Source: Rothia sp. SD9660Na
GTDB taxonomy: Bacteria > Actinomycetota > Actinomycetes > Actinomycetales > Micrococcaceae
Direction: 5' to 3'
Length of the DNA stretch: 64,000 nucleotides
Assembly (NCBI RefSeq): GCF_030064065.1
Contig: NZ_CP125946.1
Location: 1,612,001 to 1,676,000 of the forward strand
Positions within the stretch are counted from its first letter, which is position 1; every line of letters begins with the position of its first letter. A model generated the notes under the pieces. The model was not told the DNA's origin. It made no database searches and saw only the letters and a list, made by a program, of their open reading frames with translations. The position numbers were made by a program, and so were the translations under genes. Shown piece by piece: positions 35,988-45,414 of this stretch.

Positions 35988-36788
35988 TTAGTTGGGTGTA
36001 ATGTCTAGGTTTTCGGTGCTGGTTACCTGGTCCGGCTCGGGTAGGTAGGGGGCCAGGGCGGGAAGCTCGTCAAGGGAGTTCAGCCCCAGCTTTTCCAGCA
36101 GGGTGTCGGTGGTGATGTACTGGGTGGCCCCGGTTTCATCGGGCACGGTCTCGGTAATGAGACCGCGCTGTAGGAGGTTGCGCACCGCTGTGTCTGCTGA
36201 GACACCGCGTACCTGGGCGATGTAGGCCCTGGTGGTCGGTTGCTGGTAGGCAATGACGGCCAGGGTTTCGAGGGCTGCCTTGGTGAGTTTGACGGTCTGG
36301 GCACCCACCACGAACCGGCTGACCCAGGGTGAAAAATCAGCCCGAGAGTAGAGCCGCCAGCCACCTGCCACCTGGCGGAGCTCAAAGCCGCGGGGCTCGT
36401 GGGTGCCGGTGGCGTCGTCGTAGCCGTCGTAGTCGCGCATCAGCTCGTCGAGGGCTGTTTCAATAGCCCGCTCTGAAACGATCAGGGCAGCGGCAAACTC
36501 GCGCACGCTCACCGGCACATCGGCAACCGCCAGGATCGCCTCGATGGCGGCTTTCACGCCACCTGGCTGGAGTTCTACTCGGGCAAGATCGTGGGCGGAC
36601 GCCGCCACCTGCGGGGTGGCTTTCGTTGGCTTAGCAACGGGTTGGGGTGCCACCGGGGAGGTTTCTTCTGGCACTGGCTCAGGCTGCGGTGCTGGCTCAG
36701 CTTCGGGCTCCTGCTCCGGTTCAGCCTCCCAGCTGCCAGAGAGCAGAATCTTGAGGTCATCGTCGGTGTAGTCGGGGTTCCCGTTCAT
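35988..36788 (-). CDS. scpB: Segregation and condensation protein B
   Basis: 266 aa. A Glu/Pro/Gln-rich N-terminal tail of about 70 residues precedes two winged-helix domains; GAQTVKLTKAALETLAVIAYQQPTTRAYIAQVRGVSADTAVRNLLQRGLI is the typical second unit. ScpB dimerises and binds ScpA in the SMC condensin. It overlaps scpA by 4 nt (ATGA). Confidence 0.95.
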   Translation of the reverse strand: MNGNPDYTDDDLKILLSGSWEAEPEQEPEAEPAPQPEPVPEETSPVAPQPVAKPTKATPQVAASAHDLARVELQPGGVKAAIEAILAVADVPVSVREFAAALIVSERAIETALDELMRDYDGYDDATGTHEPRGFELRQVAGGWRLYSRADFSPWVSRFVVGAQTVKLTKAALETLAVIAYQQPTTRAYIAQVRGVSADTAVRNLLQRGLITETVPDETGATQYITTDTLLEKLGLNSLDELPALAPYLPEPDQVTSTENLDITPN

Positions 36789-37615
36789 TCTGTCTCTCCT
36801 TCCCTGTGGGCGGTTGCTGGGCTTTCAAGGCGCAGGGTGATGGGGCCCAGTGCCTGGCTCTGTTCTACGGCGAGTTTGCCTTCTTTATAGAGTTCTAGCA
36901 CCGCAAGAAAGCGGACGGCCACGACTTCGCGGCTGGCGGCATCCGCGCAGGCCTCGGCGAAACTCAACTGTCCACCGCGCTCCCCCAGCTTGGCCAGTAG
37001 TGTCGCTTCTTCGGCTGCGATGGTGGTGGCCGGGGTGTAGATGTGGCCGGTGTCGATGTGTTCGGGTTCCGGCTCGATGTCGGGGTCTTCGTGCAGGCGC
37101 AGGGCGCGGGCGGCAATCTCAGCAAAGGCCTGCGGGGTCAGGTCAAAGACCAGCTCGGGTAATACCTTGGTGAAGGCCGGTTCGAGGGCTACGGTGCGGG
37201 AAAAGCGCTGGTTTTCTGCGGTGAAGCGCTCTTCGAGCACGCTTGCCACCTCGCGGTAGGCCCGGTACTGAAGCAGGCGGGCAAAGAGCAGGTCGCGGGC
37301 TTCAAGCAGGTCGGGGTTGGAGGCTAGAGCTTTGTCGCTGCGCGGGAGCAGTCGCGCTGTTTTGAGTTCGAGCAGGGTGGAAGCGGTGACGAGGAAGTCG
37401 CTTGCGGTGTTGAGGGCGGCGTCGCTGCCGTCTTCAAGTAGGGGTCGGATGTAGGTGAGAAATTCGTCGGTGACTTCGGCCAGTGCGATATCGGTGATAT
37501 CGAGTTTGCGGCGGGAAATCAGGGTGAGCAGCAGGTCGAAGGGTCCTTCAAAGTTGCTCAGGGTGAGCGTAAAGGGCGCAGGTGCGCTCGGGGTAAGTAT
37601 GTTCGGTACCGTCAC
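36785..37615 (-). CDS. scpA: Segregation and condensation protein A
   Basis: 276 aa from a GTG start. FEGPFDLLLTLISRRKLDITDIALAEVTDEFL near residue 24 is the kleisin N-terminal signature that binds SMC; the C-terminal winged helix is in VVAVRFLAVLELYKEGKLAVEQ. It bridges the SMC heads with ScpB. It is encoded between parA and scpB as in Mycobacterium. Confidence 0.95.
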   Translation of the reverse strand: MTVPNILTPSAPAPFTLTLSNFEGPFDLLLTLISRRKLDITDIALAEVTDEFLTYIRPLLEDGSDAALNTASDFLVTASTLLELKTARLLPRSDKALASNPDLLEARDLLFARLLQYRAYREVASVLEERFTAENQRFSRTVALEPAFTKVLPELVFDLTPQAFAEIAARALRLHEDPDIEPEPEHIDTGHIYTPATTIAAEEATLLAKLGERGGQLSFAEACADAASREVVAVRFLAVLELYKEGKLAVEQSQALGPITLRLESPATAHREGETE

Positions 37616-37768
37616 GGCAGCGAGTCTCCTGTGGATCTTTGAGCCAGGATTCGGCGGCTTCTCATAAGCCGTTCTTTTTTCTGTGTTTTAACTATTGTGC
37701 CCGCCTGCCCCGAGGTTCTTCAAGGGCAGCCGGGCAAAAGTAGCCTAGAGCATAGGGGGCAGGTGCGC

Positions 37769-38629
37769 TTAGGGAGCGCCGCCGCGGGAGATTAGCTCGC
37801 GGGCCAGCTGACGGTAGGCCTCAGCACCGGGGTGGTTCGAGGCGTACGACAGAATAGGCTCTGCCGATACGGAGGCATCGGGGAACTTAACGGTGCGCTT
37901 GATGACGGTGTCGAATACCTTATCGCCAAAGGCGTCGACAATGCGGGCCAGCACCTCTTTTGAGTGCAGGGTGCGGGAGTCGAACATGGTGGCCAGCACG
38001 CCGTCGATTTCGAGCTTGGGGTTCAGACGCTCCTGCACCTTTTCAATGGAATCTACTAGCAGGGCTACCGCGCGCAGGGCGAAGAACTCGCAGATGAGCG
38101 GGATGATGACGCCGTGGCTGGCGGTCAGGGCGTTGACGGTGAGCAGGCCCAGGGAGGGCTGGCAGTCAATCAGGATAACGTCGTAGTCGTTTTCGACCTT
38201 GCGCAGGGCACTGGCAAGCACCTGTTCACGGGCGACCTCGTTGACTAGCTGCACTTCGGCTGCAGAGAGGTCAATGTTGGCAGGCAGCAGGTCGATGTTC
38301 TCGAATTCGGTGCTCTGGATAACCTCGCGGATGTCGACCTTGCGGTCCATCATGACGTTATAGACGGTGAGGTCGAGTTCGTGGGGGTTAGCACCGAAAC
38401 CAGCGGAGAGGGCGCCCTGGGGGTCGAAGTCAACGAGTAGGACGCGGCGTCCGGCTTCTGCAAGCGCGGCACCGAGGTTGATGGTGGAGGTGGTTTTTCC
38501 GACGCCGCCCTTTTGGTTGACCATAGAGATGATGCGGGCGGGCCCGTGGGTGGAGAGGGGGGCAGGGTCGGGGTAGATGCGCAGGGGGCGGCCGGTGGGG
38601 CCGAGCTGCTCAGCGCCGGTTTCAGTCAC
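37769..38629 (-). CDS. parA: ParA/Soj-family ATPase linked to scpAB
   Basis: 286 aa from a GTG start. The deviant Walker A is KGGVGKTTSTINLG (40-53), then DFDPQGALSAGFG and LIDCQPSLGLLTVNAL. It resembles the ParA encoded beside scpA in Actinobacteria (Rv1708-type), not the parAB pair near the replication origin, and there is no ParB here. A role with condensin loading or chromosome organisation is inferred from the neighbours. Confidence 0.9.
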   Translation of the reverse strand: MTETGAEQLGPTGRPLRIYPDPAPLSTHGPARIISMVNQKGGVGKTTSTINLGAALAEAGRRVLLVDFDPQGALSAGFGANPHELDLTVYNVMMDRKVDIREVIQSTEFENIDLLPANIDLSAAEVQLVNEVAREQVLASALRKVENDYDVILIDCQPSLGLLTVNALTASHGVIIPLICEFFALRAVALLVDSIEKVQERLNPKLEIDGVLATMFDSRTLHSKEVLARIVDAFGDKVFDTVIKRTVKFPDASVSAEPILSYASNHPGAEAYRQLARELISRGGAP

Positions 38630-38765
38630 TGTGTTTCACCTTTGGTTGGGTTCAAGACTTTTACCTACCAGTTTAGCCGGTGGGCGCAAGTCATCTGCCT
38701 CGTTTAGCTCAGCCATGGTTCTCATAGACCTCCAGCAGCTAGCGTGGAAAGACTCAACGAGCGCA

Positions 38766-38823
38766 AGGACGCCGCACCCCACTCCCCTGCATCTAGTGCA
38801 GGAAAGAGGAGGGCGGCGTCCGC
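38766..38823 (-). terminator. Terminator of prpE, GGACGCC type
   Basis: An imperfect long hairpin: GGACGCCGC at 38767-38775 pairs with GCGGCGTCC near 38814-38822, and CCTGCA/TGCAGG close the loop. It lies 16 bp after the prpE stop and separates it from parA. Confidence 0.65.
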
Positions 38824-38838
38824 ACCGAAAAGCTGCCG

Positions 38839-40749
38839 CTAGCTACGCAGCACCTTAGCGATATCGTCCAGCACGCTCATATCTTCGATGGTGGAGGGCA
38901 CGGTGTACTGCTCGCCGTCGGCAATCTGGCGCATGGTCTTGCGCAGGATCTTGCCGGAGCGGGTCTTGGGCAGGCCGTCCACAATCTTGACGTCCTTGAA
39001 GTCAGCTACCGCACCGATGTCATTGCGTACGCTGGCGATCAGCTCAGTAGCCAGCTGCTCTTCACTGATCTCAGCACCAGCCTTGAGCACCACATACCCG
39101 GCAGGGCGCTGGCCCTTAAGCTGGTCAGCAATACCGATGACGGCACATTCCGCAACGGCAGGGTGACCAGCCAGTACCTGCTCCATAGCCCCGGTGGAGA
39201 GGCGGTGGCCAGATACGTTAATAACGTCGTCGGTCCGCCCCATCACAAAGACGTAGCCGTCTTTATCGATGTAGCCAGAGTCGCCGGTGGTGTAGTAGCC
39301 GGGGAAGGCGTCGAGGTAGGAGGAAATGTAGCGGTTGTCGTTGCCCCAGAGGGTGGGCAGGGTACCCGGGGGCATGGGTAGTTTGATGGCAAGGTTGCCC
39401 TCTTCGCCGGGGCCGACGGGCTCACCGAAGGGGTCAAGCACCTGCAGATTGTAGCCGGGTGAAGGAACAGAGGGTGAGCCGGGCTTCAATGGCAGGGCTT
39501 CTAGGCCGCGGGGATTAGCCGCAATGGCCCAGCCGGTTTCGGTCTGCCACCAGTTATCAATCACGGGCACGCCCAGTTTCTCGGTGGCCCAGTGATAGGT
39601 TTCGGGGTCCAGGCGCTCACCGGCAACAAAGAGCAACTGCAGAGAAGAAATATCGTAGCCACCGAGCAACTTAGCTTCGGGATCAGCCTTGCGGATGGCT
39701 CGTAGGGCGGTGGGAGCGGTGAAGAGGGACTTAGCGCCAGATTCCTGGATAACGCGCCAGAAGGCACCTGCGTCCGGCGTCCCCACGGGCTTGCCCTCAT
39801 AGAGCACGGTGGTTGCCCCGGCCAGCAGGGGCCCGTAGACAATGTAGGAGTGGCCCACCACCCAGCCCACGTCCGAGGCACACCACATCACTTCGCCGGG
39901 GCCCACGTTGTAAATATTTTTCATGGTCCAGGTCAGAGCTACGGCATGACCCCCGTTATCGCGCACTACACCCTTGGGCGAGCCAGTGGTGCCAGAAGTG
40001 TACAGAATGTAGAGGGGGTCGGTGGCCTTCACGTCGACAGGCGCGTGTGGCTGGGCTGCTTCAACGGCCTGACCCCAATCTAGCCAGGTCACGCCGGTGG
40101 AGTTCTCTTCAGCCCGGCGCACAGCATCAGATACCGAGTTTTCAAAGCCCTCACGCTCGAAAACCAGTACGGTGGCAGGCTTGGTCTGCGATAGCTCAAT
40201 AGCTTTTTCAACGGCAGGGATGTACTCAATACGGCGCTTGGGTTCCACACCACCAGAGGCGGTCAGGACGACGGTGGGCGAGCAGTCGTTGATACGGCTA
40301 GCTAGCTCGTTGGGGGCAAAACCGCCGAAGACCACCGAGTGCACAGCACCCAGGCGGGCAACTGCCAGCATAGCCATAGCGGCCTGGGGAATCATGGGCA
40401 TATAGATGAGCACACGGTCGCCTTTTTCTACCCCGGCGGACGCCAGCGCACCGGCAATTTTTTCTACCTCACCTTTGAGTTCTGAGTAGGTGATGTTCTG
40501 GCGGGTGCCAAGCATCGCCGAGTCGTAGGTGATGGCGGTGCGATCGCCGTGGCCGGCTTCTACGTGGCGGTCAACGGCGTTGTAGCAAGTGTTGAGGGCG
40601 CCGTCGGGGAACCAGCGGTACAGAGGGGCAGCATCGCTATCGAGGGCGCGGCTTGGTTTGGTTGACCAGCTAATAGCTTGCGCCTGTTCCAACCAGAACT
40701 CTTCCTGGTTGTCGATGCTGCGGGTGTAGGTGTCAGCGTATGTTGCCAT
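38839..40749 (-). CDS. prpE: Propionyl-CoA synthetase
   Basis: 636 aa ANL-superfamily ligase. LYILYTSGTTGSPKGVVRDNGGH (about 246-268) is the ATP-binding loop in the form typical of PrpE, and the adenylation lysine is in TRSGKILRK (about 600). FPDGALNTCYNAVDRHV near the N-terminus also fits PrpE more than acetyl-CoA synthetase. It activates propionate to propionyl-CoA, feeding the methylcitrate genes read in the opposite direction. An AAAGGAGC ribosome site precedes the ATG. Acetate may be used as a second substrate. Confidence 0.9.
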   Translation of the reverse strand: MATYADTYTRSIDNQEEFWLEQAQAISWSTKPSRALDSDAAPLYRWFPDGALNTCYNAVDRHVEAGHGDRTAITYDSAMLGTRQNITYSELKGEVEKIAGALASAGVEKGDRVLIYMPMIPQAAMAMLAVARLGAVHSVVFGGFAPNELASRINDCSPTVVLTASGGVEPKRRIEYIPAVEKAIELSQTKPATVLVFEREGFENSVSDAVRRAEENSTGVTWLDWGQAVEAAQPHAPVDVKATDPLYILYTSGTTGSPKGVVRDNGGHAVALTWTMKNIYNVGPGEVMWCASDVGWVVGHSYIVYGPLLAGATTVLYEGKPVGTPDAGAFWRVIQESGAKSLFTAPTALRAIRKADPEAKLLGGYDISSLQLLFVAGERLDPETYHWATEKLGVPVIDNWWQTETGWAIAANPRGLEALPLKPGSPSVPSPGYNLQVLDPFGEPVGPGEEGNLAIKLPMPPGTLPTLWGNDNRYISSYLDAFPGYYTTGDSGYIDKDGYVFVMGRTDDVINVSGHRLSTGAMEQVLAGHPAVAECAVIGIADQLKGQRPAGYVVLKAGAEISEEQLATELIASVRNDIGAVADFKDVKIVDGLPKTRSGKILRKTMRQIADGEQYTVPSTIEDMSVLDDIAKVLRS

Positions 40750-40834
40750 GTGGGGTGCTCCTTTACGGACGCCGGTGGTGGGTTGTCATGAGGGAGTGAC
40801 TCCAACCTAGTGCCAGGGGTCACATTTGGCAAGG

Positions 40835-40848
40835 TTTTGTATACAGAA
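40835..40848. promoter_or_regulatory. Candidate GntR operator, prpE-proximal
   Basis: TTTTGTATACAGAA, a near-perfect copy of the palindrome at 40908, located 86 bp before the prpE start. The centres of the two sites are 73 bp apart, about seven helical turns. Confidence 0.6.
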
Positions 40849-40907
40849 ATTTGTGAAACTGGCGAAAATGACACATTATTTCACGCATGGTCCGAAAATT
40901 TTTCCCC

Positions 40908-40921
40908 TTTTGTATACAAAA
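40908..40921. promoter_or_regulatory. Candidate GntR operator, gntR-proximal
   Basis: TTTTGTATACAAAA is a perfect 14-bp palindrome 78 bp before the GntR start. GTATAC-centred palindromes suit FCD-type GntR regulators, and the site shares the divergent promoter region of prpE and the prp operon. Confidence 0.65.
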
Positions 40922-40999
40922 CTCGGGTCGGTGTTTTAGAGTGGTCACAACCGCCAATTTCAGTGCAACACATCACAAAACTGTGAAAGGAGAGAGCGA

Positions 41000-41680
41000 A
41001 TGAGAGCTGGTGAACTGGCCTATCAGAGCCTGCGCAGCGACATCATGGAGGGAATGCTCGCTCCCGGTTCTGTGATTGCAGAGGTAGAACAGTCAGAGCG
41101 CCTAGGGGTCTCTCGCACCCCCGTCCGCGAAGCTATATCCCGCCTTCTCGCCGAAGGTCTTGCCGAACCGGCGCCGGGCCGCGGCGTCATCGTAGCACCA
41201 ATTTCTCTAGCGAACGTGTACGCCCTCTTTGAGCTCCGCACCTCGCTCGACAGCACAGCCGCTGCGCTTGCGGCACGTCGAGGCGATTCCAAGGTCTTCA
41301 AAGCGCTGGCACAGGCCTTTGAAGAGGCATCATTCGCCCTGCACCGCGGAGAAGCCTCGCTGGCGGAGTACTACTCCCTGGTGGATGAGCTCGATACCGC
41401 GATCGACGCGGCAGCCAACAACCGCTACCTGCACCAAGCACAGACGTCCTTGCGCACCCAGCTCACCCGCATCCGCAAGCTTTCTAAAGCCAACCCCATC
41501 CGGCTAGAGCAGGCGGCTGAAGAGCACGCCCAGATTGCCCGCTGCATCGCCTCCGGCGACCCACAGCTTGCTGAAGCCGCTACCCGTCTGCACCTGGCCA
41601 ACGCGCTCTACGCCATCGAAGAGGCCGCAGCCTCCCAAAGCCAGCACAGTCTTTTCAACCACCCGGAACCAACAGCCTAA
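41000..41680 (+). CDS. GntR-family regulator (FCD type), likely of propionate genes
   Basis: 226 aa. The N-terminal winged helix (LAYQSLRSDIMEGMLAPGSVIAEVEQSERLGVSRTPVREAISRLLAEGLAEPAPGRGV) is followed by an all-helical FCD effector domain (about 75-215) with the metal-site helix LVDELDTAID and a later His-containing helix. A GAAAGGAGAG ribosome site is present. It is the first gene before prpDBC, and divergent from prpE. It probably senses a methylcitrate-cycle intermediate. Confidence 0.85.
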   Translation: MRAGELAYQSLRSDIMEGMLAPGSVIAEVEQSERLGVSRTPVREAISRLLAEGLAEPAPGRGVIVAPISLANVYALFELRTSLDSTAAALAARRGDSKVFKALAQAFEEASFALHRGEASLAEYYSLVDELDTAIDAAANNRYLHQAQTSLRTQLTRIRKLSKANPIRLEQAAEEHAQIARCIASGDPQLAEAATRLHLANALYAIEEAAASQSQHSLFNHPEPTA

Positions 41681-41732
41681 GAAACCCTCACCGGCGCCGC
41701 TGCCGGTAGGAACAACGTGAAAGGAAACATCA

Positions 41733-43250
41733 GTGACCAAGCTGCACTCCGTTCGAGTTTATAAGTCCGAAGAAAACCTGCCCCGCGAAGACCAGCTCGC
41801 CTACAAGCTCGCCCAGGTAGCCACCGACCCCGTTGAGGTGCTCCCCGAGGTCGAAGAGATGGTCATCAACCGCATCATCGACAACGCCTCTGTCGCTATC
41901 GCTTCTCTCAACCGCGGCCCCATCATCTCCGCCCGCGACCAGGCTCTTACCCACGCCCACTCCCCCAATGGCAAGGGCGCAGCCATCTTCGGTGTGCCCA
42001 CCAGCACCAAGGTTTCCCCCGAATGGGCAGCCTGGGCCAACGGCGTGGCAGTGCGCGAACTCGACTACCACGACACCTTCCTGGCCGCAGAATACTCCCA
42101 CCCCGGCGACAACATTCCCCCGATTCTGGCAGTAGCCCAGCATGTAGGTTCCACCGGCCGCGACCTGATTCGCGGTATCGCTACCGGCTACGAGGTCCAG
42201 GTCGACCTGGTCAAGGCCATCTGCCTGCACAAGCACAAGATTGACCACGTCGCCCACATCGGTCCGTCCTCCTCGGCTGGCATCGGCACCCTGCTGGGCC
42301 TGGACACCGAAACCATCTTCCAGGCCATCGGCCAGGGCCTGCACACCACCACCGCAACCCGCCAGTCCCGCAAGGGCGAAATCTCCACCTGGAAGGCCCA
42401 CGCCCCCGCCTTTGCAGGCAAGATGGCAGTTGAAGCGGTTGACCGCGCTATGCGCGGCCAGACCTCCCCTGTGCCGATTTACGAGGGTGAGGACGGCGTC
42501 ATCGCCTGGATGCTGGACGGCCCCGACGCCCACTACGAAGTGCCCCTGCCCGAAATTGGCGAGCCCAAGCGAGCTATCCTCGACACCTACACCAAGGAGC
42601 ACTCCGCTGAATACCAGGCCCAGGCATGGATTGACCTGGCCCGCAAGCTGCACCGCGAACACCCCGAATTCGCCAACCCCGAGAACATCGAGTCGATTGT
42701 TCTTCACACCTCCCACCACACCCACTACGTCATCGGCTCTGGCGCCAACGACCCCCAGAAGTACGACCCCACCGCCACCCGCGAGACCCTGGACCACTCC
42801 ATCCCCTACATCTTCACCGTTATGCTGCAGGACGGCGAGTGGGATCACGTCGGCTCCTACGCCCCCGAGCGTGCCCAGCGCGAAGACACCGTAGCCCTCT
42901 GGCACAAAGTCACCACCGCCGAGGACGCCGAGTGGACCCGCCGCTACCATTCCAACGACCCCGCAGAAAAGGCCTTCGGCGGCCGCGTTGAAATCAAGCT
43001 GGCTAACGGCGAGACCTTCAGCGAAGAAATCGCTGTGGCGGACGCCCACCCGCTCGGTGCCCGTCCTTTCGCCCGCGAGGACTACATCAGCAAGTTCCGC
43101 AAGCTGGCCGAAGGCAAGGTCTCTGAAGAAGAGCAGAACCGCTTCATCGAGGCCGCCGAGAACCTGGCTAACCTGGGTGCAGGTGAGCTGGACGCCCTCA
43201 ATATCACCGCCTCCATCGACCTTGAAACCGGCAAGAAGGGTATCTTCTAA
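41733..43250 (+). CDS. prpD: 2-methylcitrate dehydratase
   Basis: 505 aa MmgE/PrpD-family protein, the iron-sulfur-independent type. N-terminal helical domain with [23 protein letters not shown] and [33 protein letters not shown] (conserved Asp/His cluster), then the smaller C-terminal domain. It dehydrates 2-methylcitrate to 2-methylaconitate. Its stop overlaps the prpB start (TAATG). A complete antisense reading frame over the gene is a by-product of GC-rich codons. Confidence 0.95.
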   Translation: MTKLHSVRVYKSEENLPREDQLAYKLAQVATDPVEVLPEVEEMVINRIIDNASVAIASLNRGPIISARDQALTHAHSPNGKGAAIFGVPTSTKVSPEWAAWANGVAVRELDYHDTFLAAEYSHPGDNIPPILAVAQHVGSTGRDLIRGIATGYEVQVDLVKAICLHKHKIDHVAHIGPSSSAGIGTLLGLDTETIFQAIGQGLHTTTATRQSRKGEISTWKAHAPAFAGKMAVEAVDRAMRGQTSPVPIYEGEDGVIAWMLDGPDAHYEVPLPEIGEPKRAILDTYTKEHSAEYQAQAWIDLARKLHREHPEFANPENIESIVLHTSHHTHYVIGSGANDPQKYDPTATRETLDHSIPYIFTVMLQDGEWDHVGSYAPERAQREDTVALWHKVTTAEDAEWTRRYHSNDPAEKAFGGRVEIKLANGETFSEEIAVADAHPLGARPFAREDYISKFRKLAEGKVSEEEQNRFIEAAENLANLGAGELDALNITASIDLETGKKGIF

Positions 43251-44161
43251 TGCTGTACGCTTCAAAAACCGCAGCCGAAAAGCGCAAGGATCTGCGCGAG
43301 ATGCTGGCTAGCGACCAGATTCGCCAGTTCCCCGGCACATACACCCCCATTTCAGCCCGCCTGATCGAGGAAAAAGGCTTTGACGGTATCTACATCTCCG
43401 GTGCGGTGCTGGCCAACGAGCTGGGATTTCCGGACGTCGGCCTCACCACCCTCTCCGAGGTAGCCCAGCGCGCAGGGCAGATTGCCCGCATCACCAATCT
43501 GCCCGCCATTGTGGATGCCGACACCGGCTTTGGTGAGCCCATGAACGTGGCCCGCACCATCCAGGAGTTCGAAGAATACGGCCTGGCAGGCTGCCACATT
43601 GAGGACCAGTTCAACCCCAAGCGCTGCGGCCACCTCGACAACAAGAACATGGTTGACCTTGAAACCGCGACCAAGCGAATCAAGGCAGCAGCCGAGGCCC
43701 GCCGGGATGAGAACTTCCTGATTATGGCCCGCACCGACCTGCGCGGCACCTCTTCCCTTGAGGAAACCATCAACCGCATCAAGGCTCTGGTCGATGCCGG
43801 TGCCGATGCGATTTTCCCCGAGGCCATGAAGAATCTCGACGAGTTCAAGGCTGTCTGCGACGCTGTAGACGTGCCGGTTCTTGCCAACATGACCGAGTTC
43901 GGCAAGAGCGAGCTCTACACCAAGGAACAGCTGGCTGAAGCGGGTATCTCAATGATTATCTACCCCGTCACCCTGCTGCGCTCCTCGCTGGGAGCCATGG
44001 AACGCGTCCTGGAAACCATCGAGCGTGACGGTACCCAGGAGGCCTACGTGGACCAGATGTTCACCCGCTCCCGCCTCTACGACCTGGTCGACTACGAGGC
44101 CTACAACCAGTTCGACACCGGCATCTTCAACTTCGAGGTTCCCGGTAAGTTCGAAGCCTAA
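43250..44161 (+). CDS. prpB: 2-methylisocitrate lyase
   Basis: 303 aa isocitrate-lyase superfamily enzyme. IVDADTGFGEP (about 87-97) provides the metal-binding Asp pair, and KRCGH (124-128) holds the catalytic Cys126. It splits 2-methylisocitrate to pyruvate and succinate. The pyruvate made can feed the pyc reaction. Translationally coupled to prpD. Confidence 0.96.
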   Translation: MLYASKTAAEKRKDLREMLASDQIRQFPGTYTPISARLIEEKGFDGIYISGAVLANELGFPDVGLTTLSEVAQRAGQIARITNLPAIVDADTGFGEPMNVARTIQEFEEYGLAGCHIEDQFNPKRCGHLDNKNMVDLETATKRIKAAAEARRDENFLIMARTDLRGTSSLEETINRIKALVDAGADAIFPEAMKNLDEFKAVCDAVDVPVLANMTEFGKSELYTKEQLAEAGISMIIYPVTLLRSSLGAMERVLETIERDGTQEAYVDQMFTRSRLYDLVDYEAYNQFDTGIFNFEVPGKFEA

Positions 44162-44181
44162 ACGCACAAGGAGAAACAGAC

Positions 44182-45318
44182 ATGAGCGACAACGAGGTCA
44201 AAAAAGGTCTGGCCGGTGTAGTTGCTGACTATACCGCCATCTCAAAGGTCAACACAGAAACCAACTCCCTGCTCTACCGGGGCTACCCGGTACAGGAACT
44301 GGCAACTGTTCCTTTTGAGAAGGTAGCCCTGCTGCTCTGGAACGGGGAGCTACCCACCGACGCAGAGCTGGCAGAGTTCACCGCCTTCGAGCGAGCCCAT
44401 CGTGAGCTACCGGCAGCGTTGAAGGCAGTCATCGACGCCCTGCCCACCAACTGCCACCCCATGGATGTCTGCCGCACAGCGACCTCCTTCCTGGGCGCAG
44501 CCGACCCCAAGAGCGAGGATCTCTCCCCCGAGACCGAACTGCTCAAGGCCAAGGAACTGTTCGCGGTCATGCCGGCTGTCGTCTGCTACGACCAGCGTCG
44601 CCGCCGGGGCCAGGGCGTCATTGCCCCGCGCGAAGACCTGGACTACTGCGATAACTTCCTCTACATGGCCTTCGGCGAAGTCCCGGCCCCCGAGGTCAAG
44701 ACCGCTTTCAACGTCTCCATGGTCATGTACGCCGAGCACTCCTTCAACGCCTCTACCTTCACCGCCCGCGTCATTACTTCTTCCCTCTCAGACCTGCACT
44801 CAGCCGTCACCGGCGCTATCGGTGCCCTCAAGGGCCCCCTGCACGGCGGCGCCAACGAGGCTGTGCAGCACACCTTCGATGAAATCAGTGTGATCGAGGG
44901 TGAGTCCCAGGCGGACGCTAAGGCTCGTGCAAAGGCATGGATGGAGGCCGCCTTGGCAGAGGAGAAGAAGATTATGGGCTTCGGTCACCGGGTCTACAAG
45001 AACGGCGATTCCCGTGTGCCCACCATGCAGAAGTCCTTCTTCGACATGGTCGAATACTACGGCCGCCACGACATCATCGGCCTCTACCAGGGTCTGGCTG
45101 AGGCAATGGACGAGGCTAAGGGAATCAAGCCCAACCTGGATTACCCTGCTGGCCCCACCTACCACCTGATGGGCTTTGACACCCCCACCTTCACCCCCAT
45201 CTTCGTAGCTTCCCGCATCACCGGCTGGACCGCCCACATCTTGGAGCAGCGCGCAGCGAATTCGCTGATTCGCCCGCTCTCTGCCTACAACGGTGTGGAC
45301 GAGCGCCACCTGAGCTAA
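44182..45318 (+). CDS. prpC: 2-methylcitrate synthase
   Basis: 378 aa citrate-synthase family, the short Gram-positive type. GPLHGGANEAV and GFGHRVYKNGDSRV carry the two catalytic His residues, and the Asp lies in the LMGFDTPTFTPIFVASRITGWTAHI region. It condenses propionyl-CoA with oxaloacetate. A good AAGGAG ribosome site precedes the ATG, 20 nt after prpB. Operon position favours methylcitrate over citrate synthase. Confidence 0.93.
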   Translation: MSDNEVKKGLAGVVADYTAISKVNTETNSLLYRGYPVQELATVPFEKVALLLWNGELPTDAELAEFTAFERAHRELPAALKAVIDALPTNCHPMDVCRTATSFLGAADPKSEDLSPETELLKAKELFAVMPAVVCYDQRRRRGQGVIAPREDLDYCDNFLYMAFGEVPAPEVKTAFNVSMVMYAEHSFNASTFTARVITSSLSDLHSAVTGAIGALKGPLHGGANEAVQHTFDEISVIEGESQADAKARAKAWMEAALAEEKKIMGFGHRVYKNGDSRVPTMQKSFFDMVEYYGRHDIIGLYQGLAEAMDEAKGIKPNLDYPAGPTYHLMGFDTPTFTPIFVASRITGWTAHILEQRAANSLIRPLSAYNGVDERHLS

Positions 45319-45345
45319 GTCTCCACCCTTAGCAGCGACTCGCTG

Positions 45346-45388
45346 AGTCGGCTGGCTGAGAAGCTTCTTGTTTCTCAGCCAGCCGACT
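45346..45388. terminator. Terminator of the prp operon
   Basis: A 17-bp stem (AGTCGGCTGGCTGAGAA and its complement) with a short loop, 28 bp after prpC, followed by TTGTG. It separates prpC from the convergent flavoprotein gene and may serve both. Confidence 0.8.
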
Positions 45389-45414
45389 TTGTGCTATTTA
45401 CCTATCTGGCAGTA

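Noticed and set aside
41730..43265. A 511-codon reading frame on the minus strand covering all of prpD
   Set aside because: It mirrors the prpD codons (Gly/Val-rich composition), has no ribosome site and resembles no protein. GC-biased third positions create such frames.
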